Source: Synergistaceae bacterium
Lineage (GTDB): Bacteria > Synergistota > Synergistia > Synergistales > Aminobacteriaceae
Assembly (NCBI GenBank): GCA_009776565.1
Contig: WRNQ01000044.1
Span: forward strand, 631 to 10,883
DNA length: 10,253 bases
Reading direction: 5' to 3'
In this document: in pieces, positions 1-7,159 of the stretch
How positions within the stretch are numbered: the stretch's first letter is position 1
Layout: each line of letters begins with the position of its first letter
Program-made: the position numbers and the translations under genes
Notes under the pieces: model-generated
Databases searched by the model: none
Seen by the model: the letters and a program-made list of their open reading frames with translations, nothing else
Told to the model about the DNA's origin: nothing

Positions 1-359
1 TCGTCCTTTAGTTGGTCGATTTCAAGTTGAATATAACTTCTGTCTTGTTGCGTAAGGGTATCGTTTGCCGCCTGAACTGAAAGTTCGCGCATACGCTGCA
101 AAACAGAAATCATCTCCTGAAGGGCGCCTTCAGCAGTCTGAATCATTGATACTCCATCCTGAACGTTACGCCCGGCCATATCCAGACCTTTTATCTGCGC
201 GCGCATTTTTTCCGATATGGCGAGACCGGCGGCGTCGTCCGCAGCTGAGTTGATGCGGAGCCCTGACGAGAGTTTGGAAATAGACGCCGCTATTTCCGAT
301 TGTTTGAAACTTAGAATGTTGTATGCGTTGAGTGCGGGCAAATTATTGCTTATTTTCAT
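1..359 (-). CDS. fliC: Flagellin, N-terminal part (gene runs off the left edge)
   Basis: This is the major filament protein of the bacterial flagellum, exported through the flagellar type III apparatus and polymerised outside the cell. Reading the minus strand from 359 gives 119 codons beginning [16 protein letters not shown]. They contain the highly conserved D0/D1 signatures: [20 protein letters not shown] at about residues 30-49, then [16 protein letters not shown] and [12 protein letters not shown]. The C-terminal half lies outside the window. I chose the ATG at 359 because the MKI start matches the family. An in-frame ATG four codons upstream (371) lies only one base from the AAAGG ribosome-site-like sequence at 373-377, so it is less likely, although the spacing to 359 is long (13 bases). 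A sigma-28-like promoter lies upstream. Identification is secure; the exact symbol (fliC, hag or flaA) depends on the lineage. Confidence 0.95.
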   Translation of the reverse strand, partial: MKISNNLPALNAYNILSFKQSEIAASISKLSSGLRINSAADDAAGLAISEKMRAQIKGLDMAGRNVQDGVSMIQTAEGALQEMISVLQRMRELSVQAANDTLTQQDRSYIQLEIDQLKD

Positions 360-438
360 CCGAAAATGCATTCCTTTAATAAAAGATACAAAATCAGGGG
401 GGCTGGAGTTCTCTCCTATGTGTGTGGATTCTTTTTTA

Positions 439-465
439 TTATCGGTATGTCCTGAAGAAAACCTA
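439..465 (-). promoter_or_regulatory. Candidate sigma-28 (flagellar) promoter of the flagellin gene
   Basis: On the minus strand the -10 element ACCGATAA (446-439) matches the flagellar sigma factor consensus GCCGATAA at seven of eight bases. Exactly 15 bases upstream is TAGG (465-462), a weak half-match to the -35 TAAA. Transcription would start near 432 and leave a leader of roughly 70 bases. Flagellin genes are standard FliA/SigD targets, which supports the call; the poor -35 keeps it provisional. Confidence 0.55.
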
Positions 466-819
466 ATCAACGAACTGAGAGCTGAGAGCAGTGTAGGAGG
501 AGACATCCTCCAAGGCCAGGCTGTCCGAAAATCGAATGAAAACAATCGCACGACCTCGGTCGAACATACGCCTGAAATTCTGTAAAGCCCCTGCGAGGCT
601 TCAGCGCCATCGTTCTCGTTTCCATGGATGGAGCACTGCCAGAGGATTACGATGCGATCACCAAAGCACATTTTTGTGTGTTAAGTTTGAGTTCCCATGT
701 TAAAATACTATTTTAAATATTCATCTCGAAATAAAGGGTAATAAGATATCCTAATTATGTTAAATATTTATATTATTCTGATATGATAGCAAAATTACAA
801 AAAAAAGAAAAGGTACAAA

Positions 820-891
820 ATGGTTATTTTTAGAAACTCAAACTTCCCAGTATTTGATAAATCATGGGAGCGGGGGCGCTCCCACCTGTAA
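820..891 (+). CDS. Possible 23-residue small ORF ending in a hairpin
   Basis: An ATG at 820 preceded by AAAAGG (spacing about 7) opens a frame reading MVIFRNSNFPVFDKSWERGR then SHL and a TAA stop at 889-891. A weak promoter-like TATGAT lies about 32 bases upstream of the start. The last eight codons coincide with the 8-bp stem hairpin at 865-884, so the C-terminus is dictated by that inverted repeat. It could be a leader peptide, a remnant of a larger gene, or chance in an AT-rich spacer. I do not recognise a family, and the evidence is only the start context. Confidence 0.2.
   Translation: MVIFRNSNFPVFDKSWERGRSHL
865..884. repeat. Perfect 8-bp inverted repeat with GGGG loop (REP-like hairpin)
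   Basis: TGGGAGCG (865-872), GGGG (873-876), CGCTCCCA (877-884) form a perfect GC-rich stem. Neither side is followed by a T run, so it does not look like a standard intrinsic terminator. It resembles a small dispersed palindromic element or an RNA structure in the leader of the downstream gene. Confidence 0.6.
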
Positions 892-952
892 AATCTATGG
901 GGCGCCGATTCGGAAACTAAGGAGCAGCAGGGCATGAACCAATATGAATAAC

Positions 953-979
953 TATTATAAGTATAAAATTCTCCGATAA
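953..979 (+). promoter_or_regulatory. Candidate sigma-28-like promoter of ankyrin gene 1
   Basis: TCCGATAA at 972-979 matches the flagellar -10 consensus at seven of eight bases. At the ideal 15-base spacing the -35 is TATT, only a half match to TAAA. The predicted transcript would begin near 986, about 50 bases before the ATG. A housekeeping promoter using the nearby TATAAA (962-967) is an alternative, but I see no good -35 for it. Confidence 0.3.
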
Positions 980-1019
980 GAATACAAGTAAAACAACGAT
1001 TTGTCTATGAACTTTTTAG

Positions 1020-1029
1020 GAAAGGAGTT
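1020..1029 (+). promoter_or_regulatory. Strong ribosome binding site that decides the start of ankyrin gene 1
   Basis: GAAAGGAGTT is a good complement to the 16S rRNA tail and sits about ten bases before ATG 1037. It lies downstream of the alternative TTG 1001 and ATG 1007, so it can only serve the 1037 start. Confidence 0.7.
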
Positions 1030-1036
1030 TTTTATC

Positions 1037-2743
1037 ATGCAAAGTAAAATTTTCCCCGTTTTTCAAAAAATGTTTTATTGTTTACTTTTATGTTTGTTAT
1101 TTGCGGGTCCGGCCCATGCTGCTATGGATAACGCGCGCTTCATGAGACTTTGCGAATGTGGTTCTTTGCAACAAGTCAATCATGCCATAATGAATGACGC
1201 AAATGTTAACGCAAGAGACAATTTAGGGATGACGCCTCTTATGCGGGCGGCAGCTCATAACCCGGACCAGAATGTAACTACAGCCCTTATTAATGCAGGC
1301 GCCGACCTACAGGCAAAAAGCAGGAATGGAATGACGCCGCTTACATTAGCCGCGCGGAACAACCCCAATTCTAAAGTGGTAACAGCTCTTGTTAATGCGG
1401 GTGCGGATGTCAACGAAAAAAATGATGATGGAATGACGCCACTTATGATGACAGCAGAGAAGAATACCAGTCCTGCAATGATAACATCCCTTCTTAATGC
1501 AGGAGCGGATGTCAATAAGCGGGGTAAAGATGGAGTTACCCCCCTTATGTGTGCAGCAGCAGATAATTCAAACCCTGAAGTTATAAAAAGACTTATTGAA
1601 TCAGGCGCGGACATAAACGCGAAATGTGATTTAGAAGGAAGGACGCCATTTGTGTACGCAGTCAGGAAAAACTCCAATCCGGAAGTGATAGAAATTCTTA
1701 TAAAGTCGGGCGTGGATGTTAATGAGCGAGCTAATGACGGTCATACGCCTCTTATGCACGCCGCATCGGAAAATGCGAATGCTGAAGTAATAAAAGTCTT
1801 AATTAGAGCAGGTTCACATGTCAATGCAAAAGACGCGCACGAAAGGACGTCGCTCATGGCGGCAGCGCTCAGCAACTCCAATCCTAAAGTAATAAACATG
1901 CTTGTTGAAGCGGGCGCAGACATCAATGCGACAGATAAAGATGGATGGACGCCGCTTATGTATGCAGCGTCAAAAAACACTAAGGCGGAAATGATAACGA
2001 TAATTGTTAATGCGGGAGCAGTAGTAGACAAAATAGATAAAAAATATGCTATGACGCCGCTTATGTTAGCGTGCAGAACCAACTCCAATCCGGACGTGAT
2101 AACAGCGTTGGTAAAATCCGGCGCGAATGTCAATATGAAAGGTAAAGATGGATTTACGCCGCTTATGTATGCTGCATCGGAAAACTCCAATCCGGAAGTT
2201 ATAAAAGCCTTAATTAAAGTTGGTTCAAATGTCAATGCAAAGAATAATGATGGAGATACTCCTCTCATGTTTGCAGCTTATAGCAACCCCAAACCTGATG
2301 TAATAAAAATCCTTATAGCATCAGGCGCAAGTATCAATACTCGAAATAGAAAAGGCGAATCACCAATTATTTGGGCAACTCTTAACCCAAATCTGGAAGT
2401 TACAAAAACTCTTATCGCGTCAGGCGCGAATGTCAATATGCAAACTAATAATGGAGGCACGGCGCTTACGTGGGCAGCGTGGAACAACTCAGAACCGGAA
2501 GCTGTAAAAATCCTTGTTGAAGCAGGCGCGAACATAAATACAAAAACCAGCAATGGAGGCACGCCTCTTATGCGCGCAGCCAAGAACAACCCAAACCCGG
2601 GAATAATAATAGCCCTTTTGAGTTACGGAGCAAACCCAAAAGCGATAGATAGCTATGGTAAAATGGCAATAGATTACGCGTTGGAAAACGAAAGACTTGT
2701 AAACACCCATGCTTTGACGAAGTTAAGCAGCGAGAGTTATTAG
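1037..2743 (+). CDS. Exported ankyrin-repeat protein 1 (signal peptide, 14 repeats)
   Basis: A 568-residue protein made almost entirely of ankyrin repeats, which stack as helix-turn-helix units and bind other proteins; its partner is unknown. Residues 1-28 form a Sec signal peptide: K4/K11, hydrophobic core MFYCLLLCLLFAG, then cleavage after AHA at residue 28. The mature protein should be periplasmic or secreted. An N-terminal cap (about 31-64) leads into 14 repeats of about 34 residues (65-540), each with a TPLM-type start, a NSNPEVI-type turn and a GADVNAK-type end. A cap, 541-568, begins GKMAIDYAL and ends SESY. I chose ATG 1037 because AGGAAAGGAG ends ten bases before it and the signal peptide then begins cleanly; TTG 1001 and ATG 1007 extend the same frame but lack such a site. 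Repeats 12-13 are the most divergent (ESPIIWAT, GTALTWAA). It is paralogous to the gene at 8235-10172. Confidence 0.92.
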   Translation: MQSKIFPVFQKMFYCLLLCLLFAGPAHAAMDNARFMRLCECGSLQQVNHAIMNDANVNARDNLGMTPLMRAAAHNPDQNVTTALINAGADLQAKSRNGMTPLTLAARNNPNSKVVTALVNAGADVNEKNDDGMTPLMMTAEKNTSPAMITSLLNAGADVNKRGKDGVTPLMCAAADNSNPEVIKRLIESGADINAKCDLEGRTPFVYAVRKNSNPEVIEILIKSGVDVNERANDGHTPLMHAASENANAEVIKVLIRAGSHVNAKDAHERTSLMAAALSNSNPKVINMLVEAGADINATDKDGWTPLMYAASKNTKAEMITIIVNAGAVVDKIDKKYAMTPLMLACRTNSNPDVITALVKSGANVNMKGKDGFTPLMYAASENSNPEVIKALIKVGSNVNAKNNDGDTPLMFAAYSNPKPDVIKILIASGASINTRNRKGESPIIWATLNPNLEVTKTLIASGANVNMQTNNGGTALTWAAWNNSEPEAVKILVEAGANINTKTSNGGTPLMRAAKNNPNPGIIIALLSYGANPKAIDSYGKMAIDYALENERLVNTHALTKLSSESY

Positions 2744-2751
2744 TGTATAAT
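2723..2751 (+). promoter_or_regulatory. Candidate housekeeping promoter for trkA-trkH
   Basis: A perfect TATAAT -10 lies at 2746-2751, three bases after the ankyrin stop codon. TTAAGC at 2723-2728 gives a 17-base spacer but matches the -35 at only three of six positions. The predicted start is near 2758, about 68 bases before trkA. Read-through from ankyrin gene 1 is also possible, since I see no terminator between them. Confidence 0.4.
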
Positions 2752-2825
2752 AATCAAATGTGAATTCAAAGTGACAAAGAAGTATAAGTAACATTTGTAC
2801 AGCATAAATTGGCGGTGACTGCGAT

Positions 2826-4214
2826 ATGAAAGTAGTTATTGTAGGCGGAGGTGAAGTTGGCTATGAAGTAGCCAGAACACTTTCGGAAGAGGATATGGAT
2901 ATAACTATAGTTGAAGCAAATAAAGAACAAGTATTAAAAATTCAAAACGAGCTTGATGTAAATGCAGTGTGTGGTAATGGAGGAAGACCTAATGTACTCG
3001 AAGAAGCAGGAGTATACCATGGAAGCGGCGTCGATGTTTTAATAGCCTGCACTAATCGGGACGAAGTAAACATCCTTGCATGTCAGATAGCTCGCCATTG
3101 CGGGGTACAACAGGTAATTACGCGCGTTCATGGCATGGAATTTACCGATACGAATGAATGGGCTAAGGACCTTGGAATAAACGCGATGATATCACCGGAG
3201 AGATCGGTTGCAAGAGAAATTCACGAACTGCTTACAGTAAGTTCGGCTGTACACGCAGCGGAGCTTTTAGGGGGACGCGGTGCTATATACGCTTTCCACG
3301 TAGCTGAAGATTCGCCGTTGATAGGGCTTTCATTGAAAAAAGTCAGAGAAATATACACAGATTTAGTAGCAATAGTAGTGTATATACAAAGGGAACATTC
3401 GCGGGACATAGTTCCAAACGGCGATACTGTGCTTCAACAAAACGATCTTTGTTATGTGGTAACATTCCGGTCGCAAATATGGCGTCTTGAAAAACTGTTT
3501 CAGTTGAAAAAAAGCAAACCCCTCAAACGAGTTATTATTTCGGGTGGAGGTAAAATTGGGTTTCAGGTCGCATACAGATTGATGCTAAGCGATCCCACAA
3601 TGGATATAAAACTAATTGACAAGGACAGAGCAAAATGTGAAAGGCTTGCAGAAGAACTCAACGGAGTGCTTGTTCTGTGTGGAGACGGAGCGGATAGAAA
3701 ACTTCTCAGTAATGAAGGAATCGACGAAGCTGACGGGTATGTCTGCGCTACGGGCAGCGATGAGGTCAATATACTCCATTGTATTGTGGGAAAGTCGATT
3801 GGAGCTCGCAAAACCATTGCAGTGACAAGGCGTAGGGTGTATGAAGATATTTGGGACAGGCTAGACGTGGACTCAATTGTCAATCCAAGTTTAGCGCTTG
3901 CTTCAGTAATTTTACGTTATATCAGGTATCCTTCAGGAATAAAATCCATTTCCATGTTAGGAAATATCGAGGCGGGAATGATGGAAGTGACAATTTCCCA
4001 AAATTCTGCGGTGGCAAACAAGATGCTGAAGGATCTGTCCCTACCTACAGGCGCTCTGGTTGCCCTTGTTGTGCGGGACAAAGTTTTTGTTCCAAATGGA
4101 TTTTCTGTACTCTTGCCGGGAGATAATATCGTGCTTTTCGCTGAAAATGAAATTTCCAGAGAAACAGCCGAGATGTTCAGTGCGACTGAAGCTAGTAGCA
4201 CGAGCGACGAATAA
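2826..4214 (+). CDS. trkA: Trk potassium uptake regulatory subunit TrkA
   Basis: TrkA is the cytoplasmic, membrane-bound regulator of the Trk K+ uptake system. It forms a ring under TrkH and controls it through bound NAD(H) or adenine nucleotides. The 462-residue length and two tandem RCK halves match full TrkA. The first Rossmann fold has GGGEVG at 7-12 and an acidic E30 at the end of strand 2; the second has GGGKIG at 240-245 and D265 in the equivalent place. Acidic E30/D265 and an intact glycine-rich loop suggest dinucleotide binding in both halves. RCK_C subdomains follow at about 140-225 and 370-445 (the latter containing VPNGFSVLLPGDNIVLF). The ATG at 2826 has GGCGGTGA eight bases upstream. 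Only 13 bases separate its stop from trkH, so the two are almost certainly co-transcribed. No residue appears to be missing. Confidence 0.96.
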   Translation: MKVVIVGGGEVGYEVARTLSEEDMDITIVEANKEQVLKIQNELDVNAVCGNGGRPNVLEEAGVYHGSGVDVLIACTNRDEVNILACQIARHCGVQQVITRVHGMEFTDTNEWAKDLGINAMISPERSVAREIHELLTVSSAVHAAELLGGRGAIYAFHVAEDSPLIGLSLKKVREIYTDLVAIVVYIQREHSRDIVPNGDTVLQQNDLCYVVTFRSQIWRLEKLFQLKKSKPLKRVIISGGGKIGFQVAYRLMLSDPTMDIKLIDKDRAKCERLAEELNGVLVLCGDGADRKLLSNEGIDEADGYVCATGSDEVNILHCIVGKSIGARKTIAVTRRRVYEDIWDRLDVDSIVNPSLALASVILRYIRYPSGIKSISMLGNIEAGMMEVTISQNSAVANKMLKDLSLPTGALVALVVRDKVFVPNGFSVLLPGDNIVLFAENEISRETAEMFSATEASSTSDE

Positions 4215-4227
4215 CGTAATATAAGAA

Positions 4228-5679
4228 ATGAAAATTTTCATCGTTTATCGCGCGCTATCTTTAATATCGTTAATCGTATCAATATTAATGCTTTTGCCGT
4301 TTGGGTGGGCATTGTATGATGGAACTTCGGATTATATTGCTTATATTGGTTCAATGTTCATTGGCGCTTTTACAAGCCTGTTCCTTTTTTTATTGAGCCT
4401 GGGAGAGTCCGATTACAAGGAGATAGGAATTAAAGAAGCTTTTGCTGTTGTAGGGTTTTCATGGATAATTGCATCGGCGGTGGGAGCGCTGCCATACATA
4501 TTCAGCGGTGTTCTGCCTGATTATACCGACGCGTTTTTTGAAGCCATGTCCGGTTTTTCTACAACAGCCGCTTCGGTTATAACTGATATTGAATCATGTC
4601 CCAGAGGAATTATTTTTTGGAGAAGTCTGACGCTTTGGCTGGGAGGTATGGGAATAATAATTCTTGGACTTGCCATATTGCCATTTTTTGGGGTTGGAGG
4701 CATGGAGCTTTATAAAGCTGAAGTGCCGGGTCCGACCCACGAAAAACTTACTCCGCGACTTCACCAAACGGCTCTTCTGCTTTGGGCAGTATATGTTTCC
4801 CTCACAGCGCTCGAAACAATTCTACTCCTGTTCGGCGGAATGAGTCTATTTGACGCCATTATCCACAGTTTCGGGACTATGGCGACCGGAGGGTTTTCCT
4901 CAAAGAACAACAGTATAATGTGGTTCGGGAGCTTGTACATTGACTGGATAATTACTATATTCAGCTTCATAGCCGGAGCAAGTTTTGTTTTACACTTTAA
5001 AGCGATTAAAGGAGGTTTTAAAGGCTATTTTAAGAATGATGAATTTTGTTTCTATGCGAGCGTTATTCTATTATGTACGGTAGTTACAACGTTGGTTCTG
5101 CACATCGGAGGATGGTATGAAAGCATATTTGAGGCTTTTCACTATGGAGCGTTTCAAGTCGTCAGCATAGCAACAACGACCGGATATGACGCGGCTAAAT
5201 ATGAAACCTGGCCGTATTCGATTCATTCTATATTGATTTTGCTGATGTTCATTGGAGGATGCGCCTGCTCTACCTGCGGCGGGATAAAAAATATACGGAT
5301 TCTAATTTTATTCCGCGCAATCCGCGCCGAGTTTATGAGGATTTTACATCCGAACGCTATCACACATATTCATATCAACAATAAAGTTGTATCGCGGGAA
5401 GCTGCCTCATCGGTTATGATATTTATCGTGATATTTATATTTGTTTTCATATCAGGAGTTTTGTTGATAACATTCATTGGCGTCGATGCCATGACTTCAT
5501 TTATAAGCGTGATAACAACTTTGTGTAATACAGGAACAGGTTTACAATTAGCTGGGCATGCAAATTACGCATGGTTGCCCGACTCCGCAAAATGGATACT
5601 ATCTTTCTGTATGCTATCCGGTCGTTTGGAGCTTTACGCTGTGCTTATGCTATTTCTTCCCGCAACGTGGAAAAAATAA
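4228..5679 (+). CDS. trkH: Trk potassium transporter membrane subunit TrkH
   Basis: TrkH is the K+-conducting inner-membrane subunit, built from four M1-P-M2 units around one pore and gated by TrkA. Its 483 residues are the usual length. The four pore loops are visible: SGFSTTAAS at 108-116, TMATGGFSS at 217-225, ATTTGYDAA at 315-323 and NTGTGLQLAG at 434-443. Flanking family blocks include FWRSLTLWLGGMGIIILGLA (130-149) and the C-terminal SGRLELYAVLMLF. Two oddities stand out. The filter glycine of loop 1 is alanine (A114), and the loop below the filter reads GGCACSTCGGIK (343-354), with cysteines at 345, 347 and 350. The ribosome site is weak (ATAAGAA), consistent with translational coupling to trkA. 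The family also includes KtrB-like proteins, but length and the TrkA partner favour TrkH. Confidence 0.95.
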   Translation: MKIFIVYRALSLISLIVSILMLLPFGWALYDGTSDYIAYIGSMFIGAFTSLFLFLLSLGESDYKEIGIKEAFAVVGFSWIIASAVGALPYIFSGVLPDYTDAFFEAMSGFSTTAASVITDIESCPRGIIFWRSLTLWLGGMGIIILGLAILPFFGVGGMELYKAEVPGPTHEKLTPRLHQTALLLWAVYVSLTALETILLLFGGMSLFDAIIHSFGTMATGGFSSKNNSIMWFGSLYIDWIITIFSFIAGASFVLHFKAIKGGFKGYFKNDEFCFYASVILLCTVVTTLVLHIGGWYESIFEAFHYGAFQVVSIATTTGYDAAKYETWPYSIHSILILLMFIGGCACSTCGGIKNIRILILFRAIRAEFMRILHPNAITHIHINNKVVSREAASSVMIFIVIFIFVFISGVLLITFIGVDAMTSFISVITTLCNTGTGLQLAGHANYAWLPDSAKWILSFCMLSGRLELYAVLMLFLPATWKK

Positions 5680-5751
5680 CTTGCGCGATCCTGCAAAAAA
5701 AATACTAAATGAAATGTTTGAGGCGTTATATCTCGATAGTCAGATTAATGA

Positions 5752-5794
5752 ACCGATAATAAACTTGACATTGCGTTATGAAAGATACTAAATT
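5752..5794 (+). promoter_or_regulatory. Candidate promoter region of the gltS-TAXI pair
   Basis: The 171-base gap after trkH holds a perfect -35 TTGACA (5765-5770). With an 18-base spacer the best -10 is TAAATT (5789-5794), four of six. Just upstream, ACCGATAA (5752-5759) repeats the sigma-28-like -10 of the flagellin promoter, but its -35 at 15-base spacing is only TCGA. Either could make the symporter pair independent of trkAH. I see no terminator hairpin after trkH, so read-through from trkH is equally possible. Confidence 0.35.
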
Positions 5795-5850
5795 ATTTCC
5801 CACAATTCCTCTGTTAAAAAATAAAATTTCTAAGGCGGGGTGTTGTTCAA

Positions 5851-7146
5851 ATGGAAAGAGTTTTCATAAACGGTATGTGGCAATACAAACTTGACATGCT
5901 GCAGGCGGCTGCTCTGGGCGCCATCATGTACTACTTCGGAACGTGGCTCCGGTCTAAAATACCAACGCTAGTGAAATACTCAATACCGGCGCCGGCTATT
6001 GGCGGCCTTGTCGTTGCCATATCAACAGCTATAATGCAGTCGATGGGTATTGCGAGCTTTACCTTCGACGGTACGCTTCAAACTGTATTCATGATCTGCT
6101 TTTTCTGTACTGTAGGTATAAACGCAAGTTACAGGCTGGTAATCAGGGGCGGAATATTGGTTGTCGCTTTTTGGGGCGTGTCATCCCTTGTCTCTGTTCT
6201 GCAAAATGCCGTCAACCTTCCGATATCCTTCAGTTTCGGATTGAATCCGTTTATTGGCATAGCCGGAGGCTCCGTCTCTATGATTGGAGGACTCGGCACG
6301 GCTGGGGCTTTTGGCGCCCTATTCCAGGATGAGTATGGCGTTTCGGGGGCGCTTAGCGCCGCTATAGCCTGCGCCACGTTCGGAATGGTGGCGGGCTCTA
6401 TATGCGGCGGTCCGGTAGGCGAATGGATAATGAAAACCCACAAAATAGCAGCGCCAAATGCGGAAACAATGAAGGAGATGAAAAATCCCCCCTTTGGAGA
6501 TATTGCGGCTAATAGTAAAGCTGTGTTGGAAGAAGTAGGAGAGTTTGCGCAGGACAGTCACGTGGATGCTAACGAACATAAAGTATCCGGTCCTCATCTC
6601 ATGAAAAATATTTCATGGATAATGATAGCAGCGGGATTTGGCTCTGCAGTCAGTTACTATTTAAAGAAAGAGGGAATCACATTACCTCCATATCTTGGTG
6701 CAATGATAGTGGCGATAATAATTCGCAACATCGGAGACTTATCAGGATTATTTGCGATAGACTCAAAATGCGTTGGTATGATAGGTGACATAACGCTTGG
6801 CTTTTATATTACGATGGCTATAAACTCGCTCCAGTTAAGTCAGCTTGTGAACCTCGCTTTACCTTTAATAATAATGATGATAGTACAAATAGTGCTAATC
6901 ATTGTATTGGCATACTTTTTGGTATTCTATGCGTTTGGCAAAAACTACGACTCCATAGTTATGGCCAGCGGACTCATCGGATTTGGGCTTGGCGCCACGC
7001 CCAACGCGCTTGTGTGTATGCAGGCGCTGACTAATAAATATGGTCCGTCAGAAAGAGCGTTCTTTGTTGTGCCTATTGTGGGGGCGTTCCTGGTGGATAT
7101 TTCCAACGCCGGCATAATAGCAATGATCAGCGGGTTTCTGAGATAG
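5851..7146 (+). CDS. gltS: GltS-family sodium/glutamate-type symporter
   Basis: Members of this inner-membrane family take up L-glutamate with Na+. The 431 residues align end to end with my memory of E. coli GltS. The first half has YSIPAPAIGGL (43-53), a TVGINA block (87-92), the re-entrant loop GGSVSMIGGLGTAGAF (139-154) and ACATFGMVAGSICGGPVG (173-190). The second half has the matching loop SGLIGFGLGATPNAL (373-387) and PIVGAFLVDISNAGI (408-422), the inverted-repeat architecture of the fold. The central link (about 197-250) is long and charged, unlike the shorter E. coli link. The His usually present in both loops (GGHGTG, GHCGFG) is Leu here, so the substrate may not be glutamate itself. 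The ATG at 5851 has AAGGCGGGG ten bases upstream. Its stop is 13 bases from the TAXI gene, implying one transcript. Confidence 0.92.
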   Translation: MERVFINGMWQYKLDMLQAAALGAIMYYFGTWLRSKIPTLVKYSIPAPAIGGLVVAISTAIMQSMGIASFTFDGTLQTVFMICFFCTVGINASYRLVIRGGILVVAFWGVSSLVSVLQNAVNLPISFSFGLNPFIGIAGGSVSMIGGLGTAGAFGALFQDEYGVSGALSAAIACATFGMVAGSICGGPVGEWIMKTHKIAAPNAETMKEMKNPPFGDIAANSKAVLEEVGEFAQDSHVDANEHKVSGPHLMKNISWIMIAAGFGSAVSYYLKKEGITLPPYLGAMIVAIIIRNIGDLSGLFAIDSKCVGMIGDITLGFYITMAINSLQLSQLVNLALPLIIMMIVQIVLIIVLAYFLVFYAFGKNYDSIVMASGLIGFGLGATPNALVCMQALTNKYGPSERAFFVVPIVGAFLVDISNAGIIAMISGFLR

Positions 7147-7159
7147 GGGGCGCCGTACC

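Larger units (their letters stand above)
360..1036. other. 677-base divergent intergenic region with no convincing gene
   Basis: This region separates the flagellin gene (leftward) from ankyrin gene 1 (rightward). About 480-680 is richer in G/C and looks like decayed coding sequence. On the plus strand, a frame from 579 reads [20 protein letters not shown] and on through [12 protein letters not shown] before reaching a stop near 716, but there is no upstream start. On the minus strand a frame ends in [15 protein letters not shown] recognise neither. A six-base-pair hairpin with a GACA loop lies at 496-511 (GGAGGA/TCCTCC). About 680-830 is very AT-rich, and its end carries a -10-like TATGAT at 782-787 with only a poor -35. 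A strong hairpin lies at 865-884. Confidence 0.6.

Noticed and set aside
65..585. Plus-strand open frames over the flagellin region
   Set aside because: They lie opposite clear flagellin coding sequence and read no known family; 217-585 also crosses the flagellin start and promoter.
1001..1036. Upstream TTG (1001) or ATG (1007) as start of ankyrin gene 1
   Set aside because: The good ribosome site at 1020-1029 lies downstream of both, and starting at 1037 gives a normal signal peptide length.
1255..2589. Several minus-strand open frames opposite ankyrin gene 1
   Set aside because: Same antisense repeat effect; they read LTSAPALI-type sequence in step with the ankyrin repeats.
5558..5791. 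Open frame continuing past the trkH stop, perhaps a frameshifted TrkH tail
   Set aside because: TrkH already ends with a normal family C-terminus (AVLMLFLPATWKK), so no extension is missing; the tail KKILNEMFEALYLDSQIN has no recognised match and no ribosome site.
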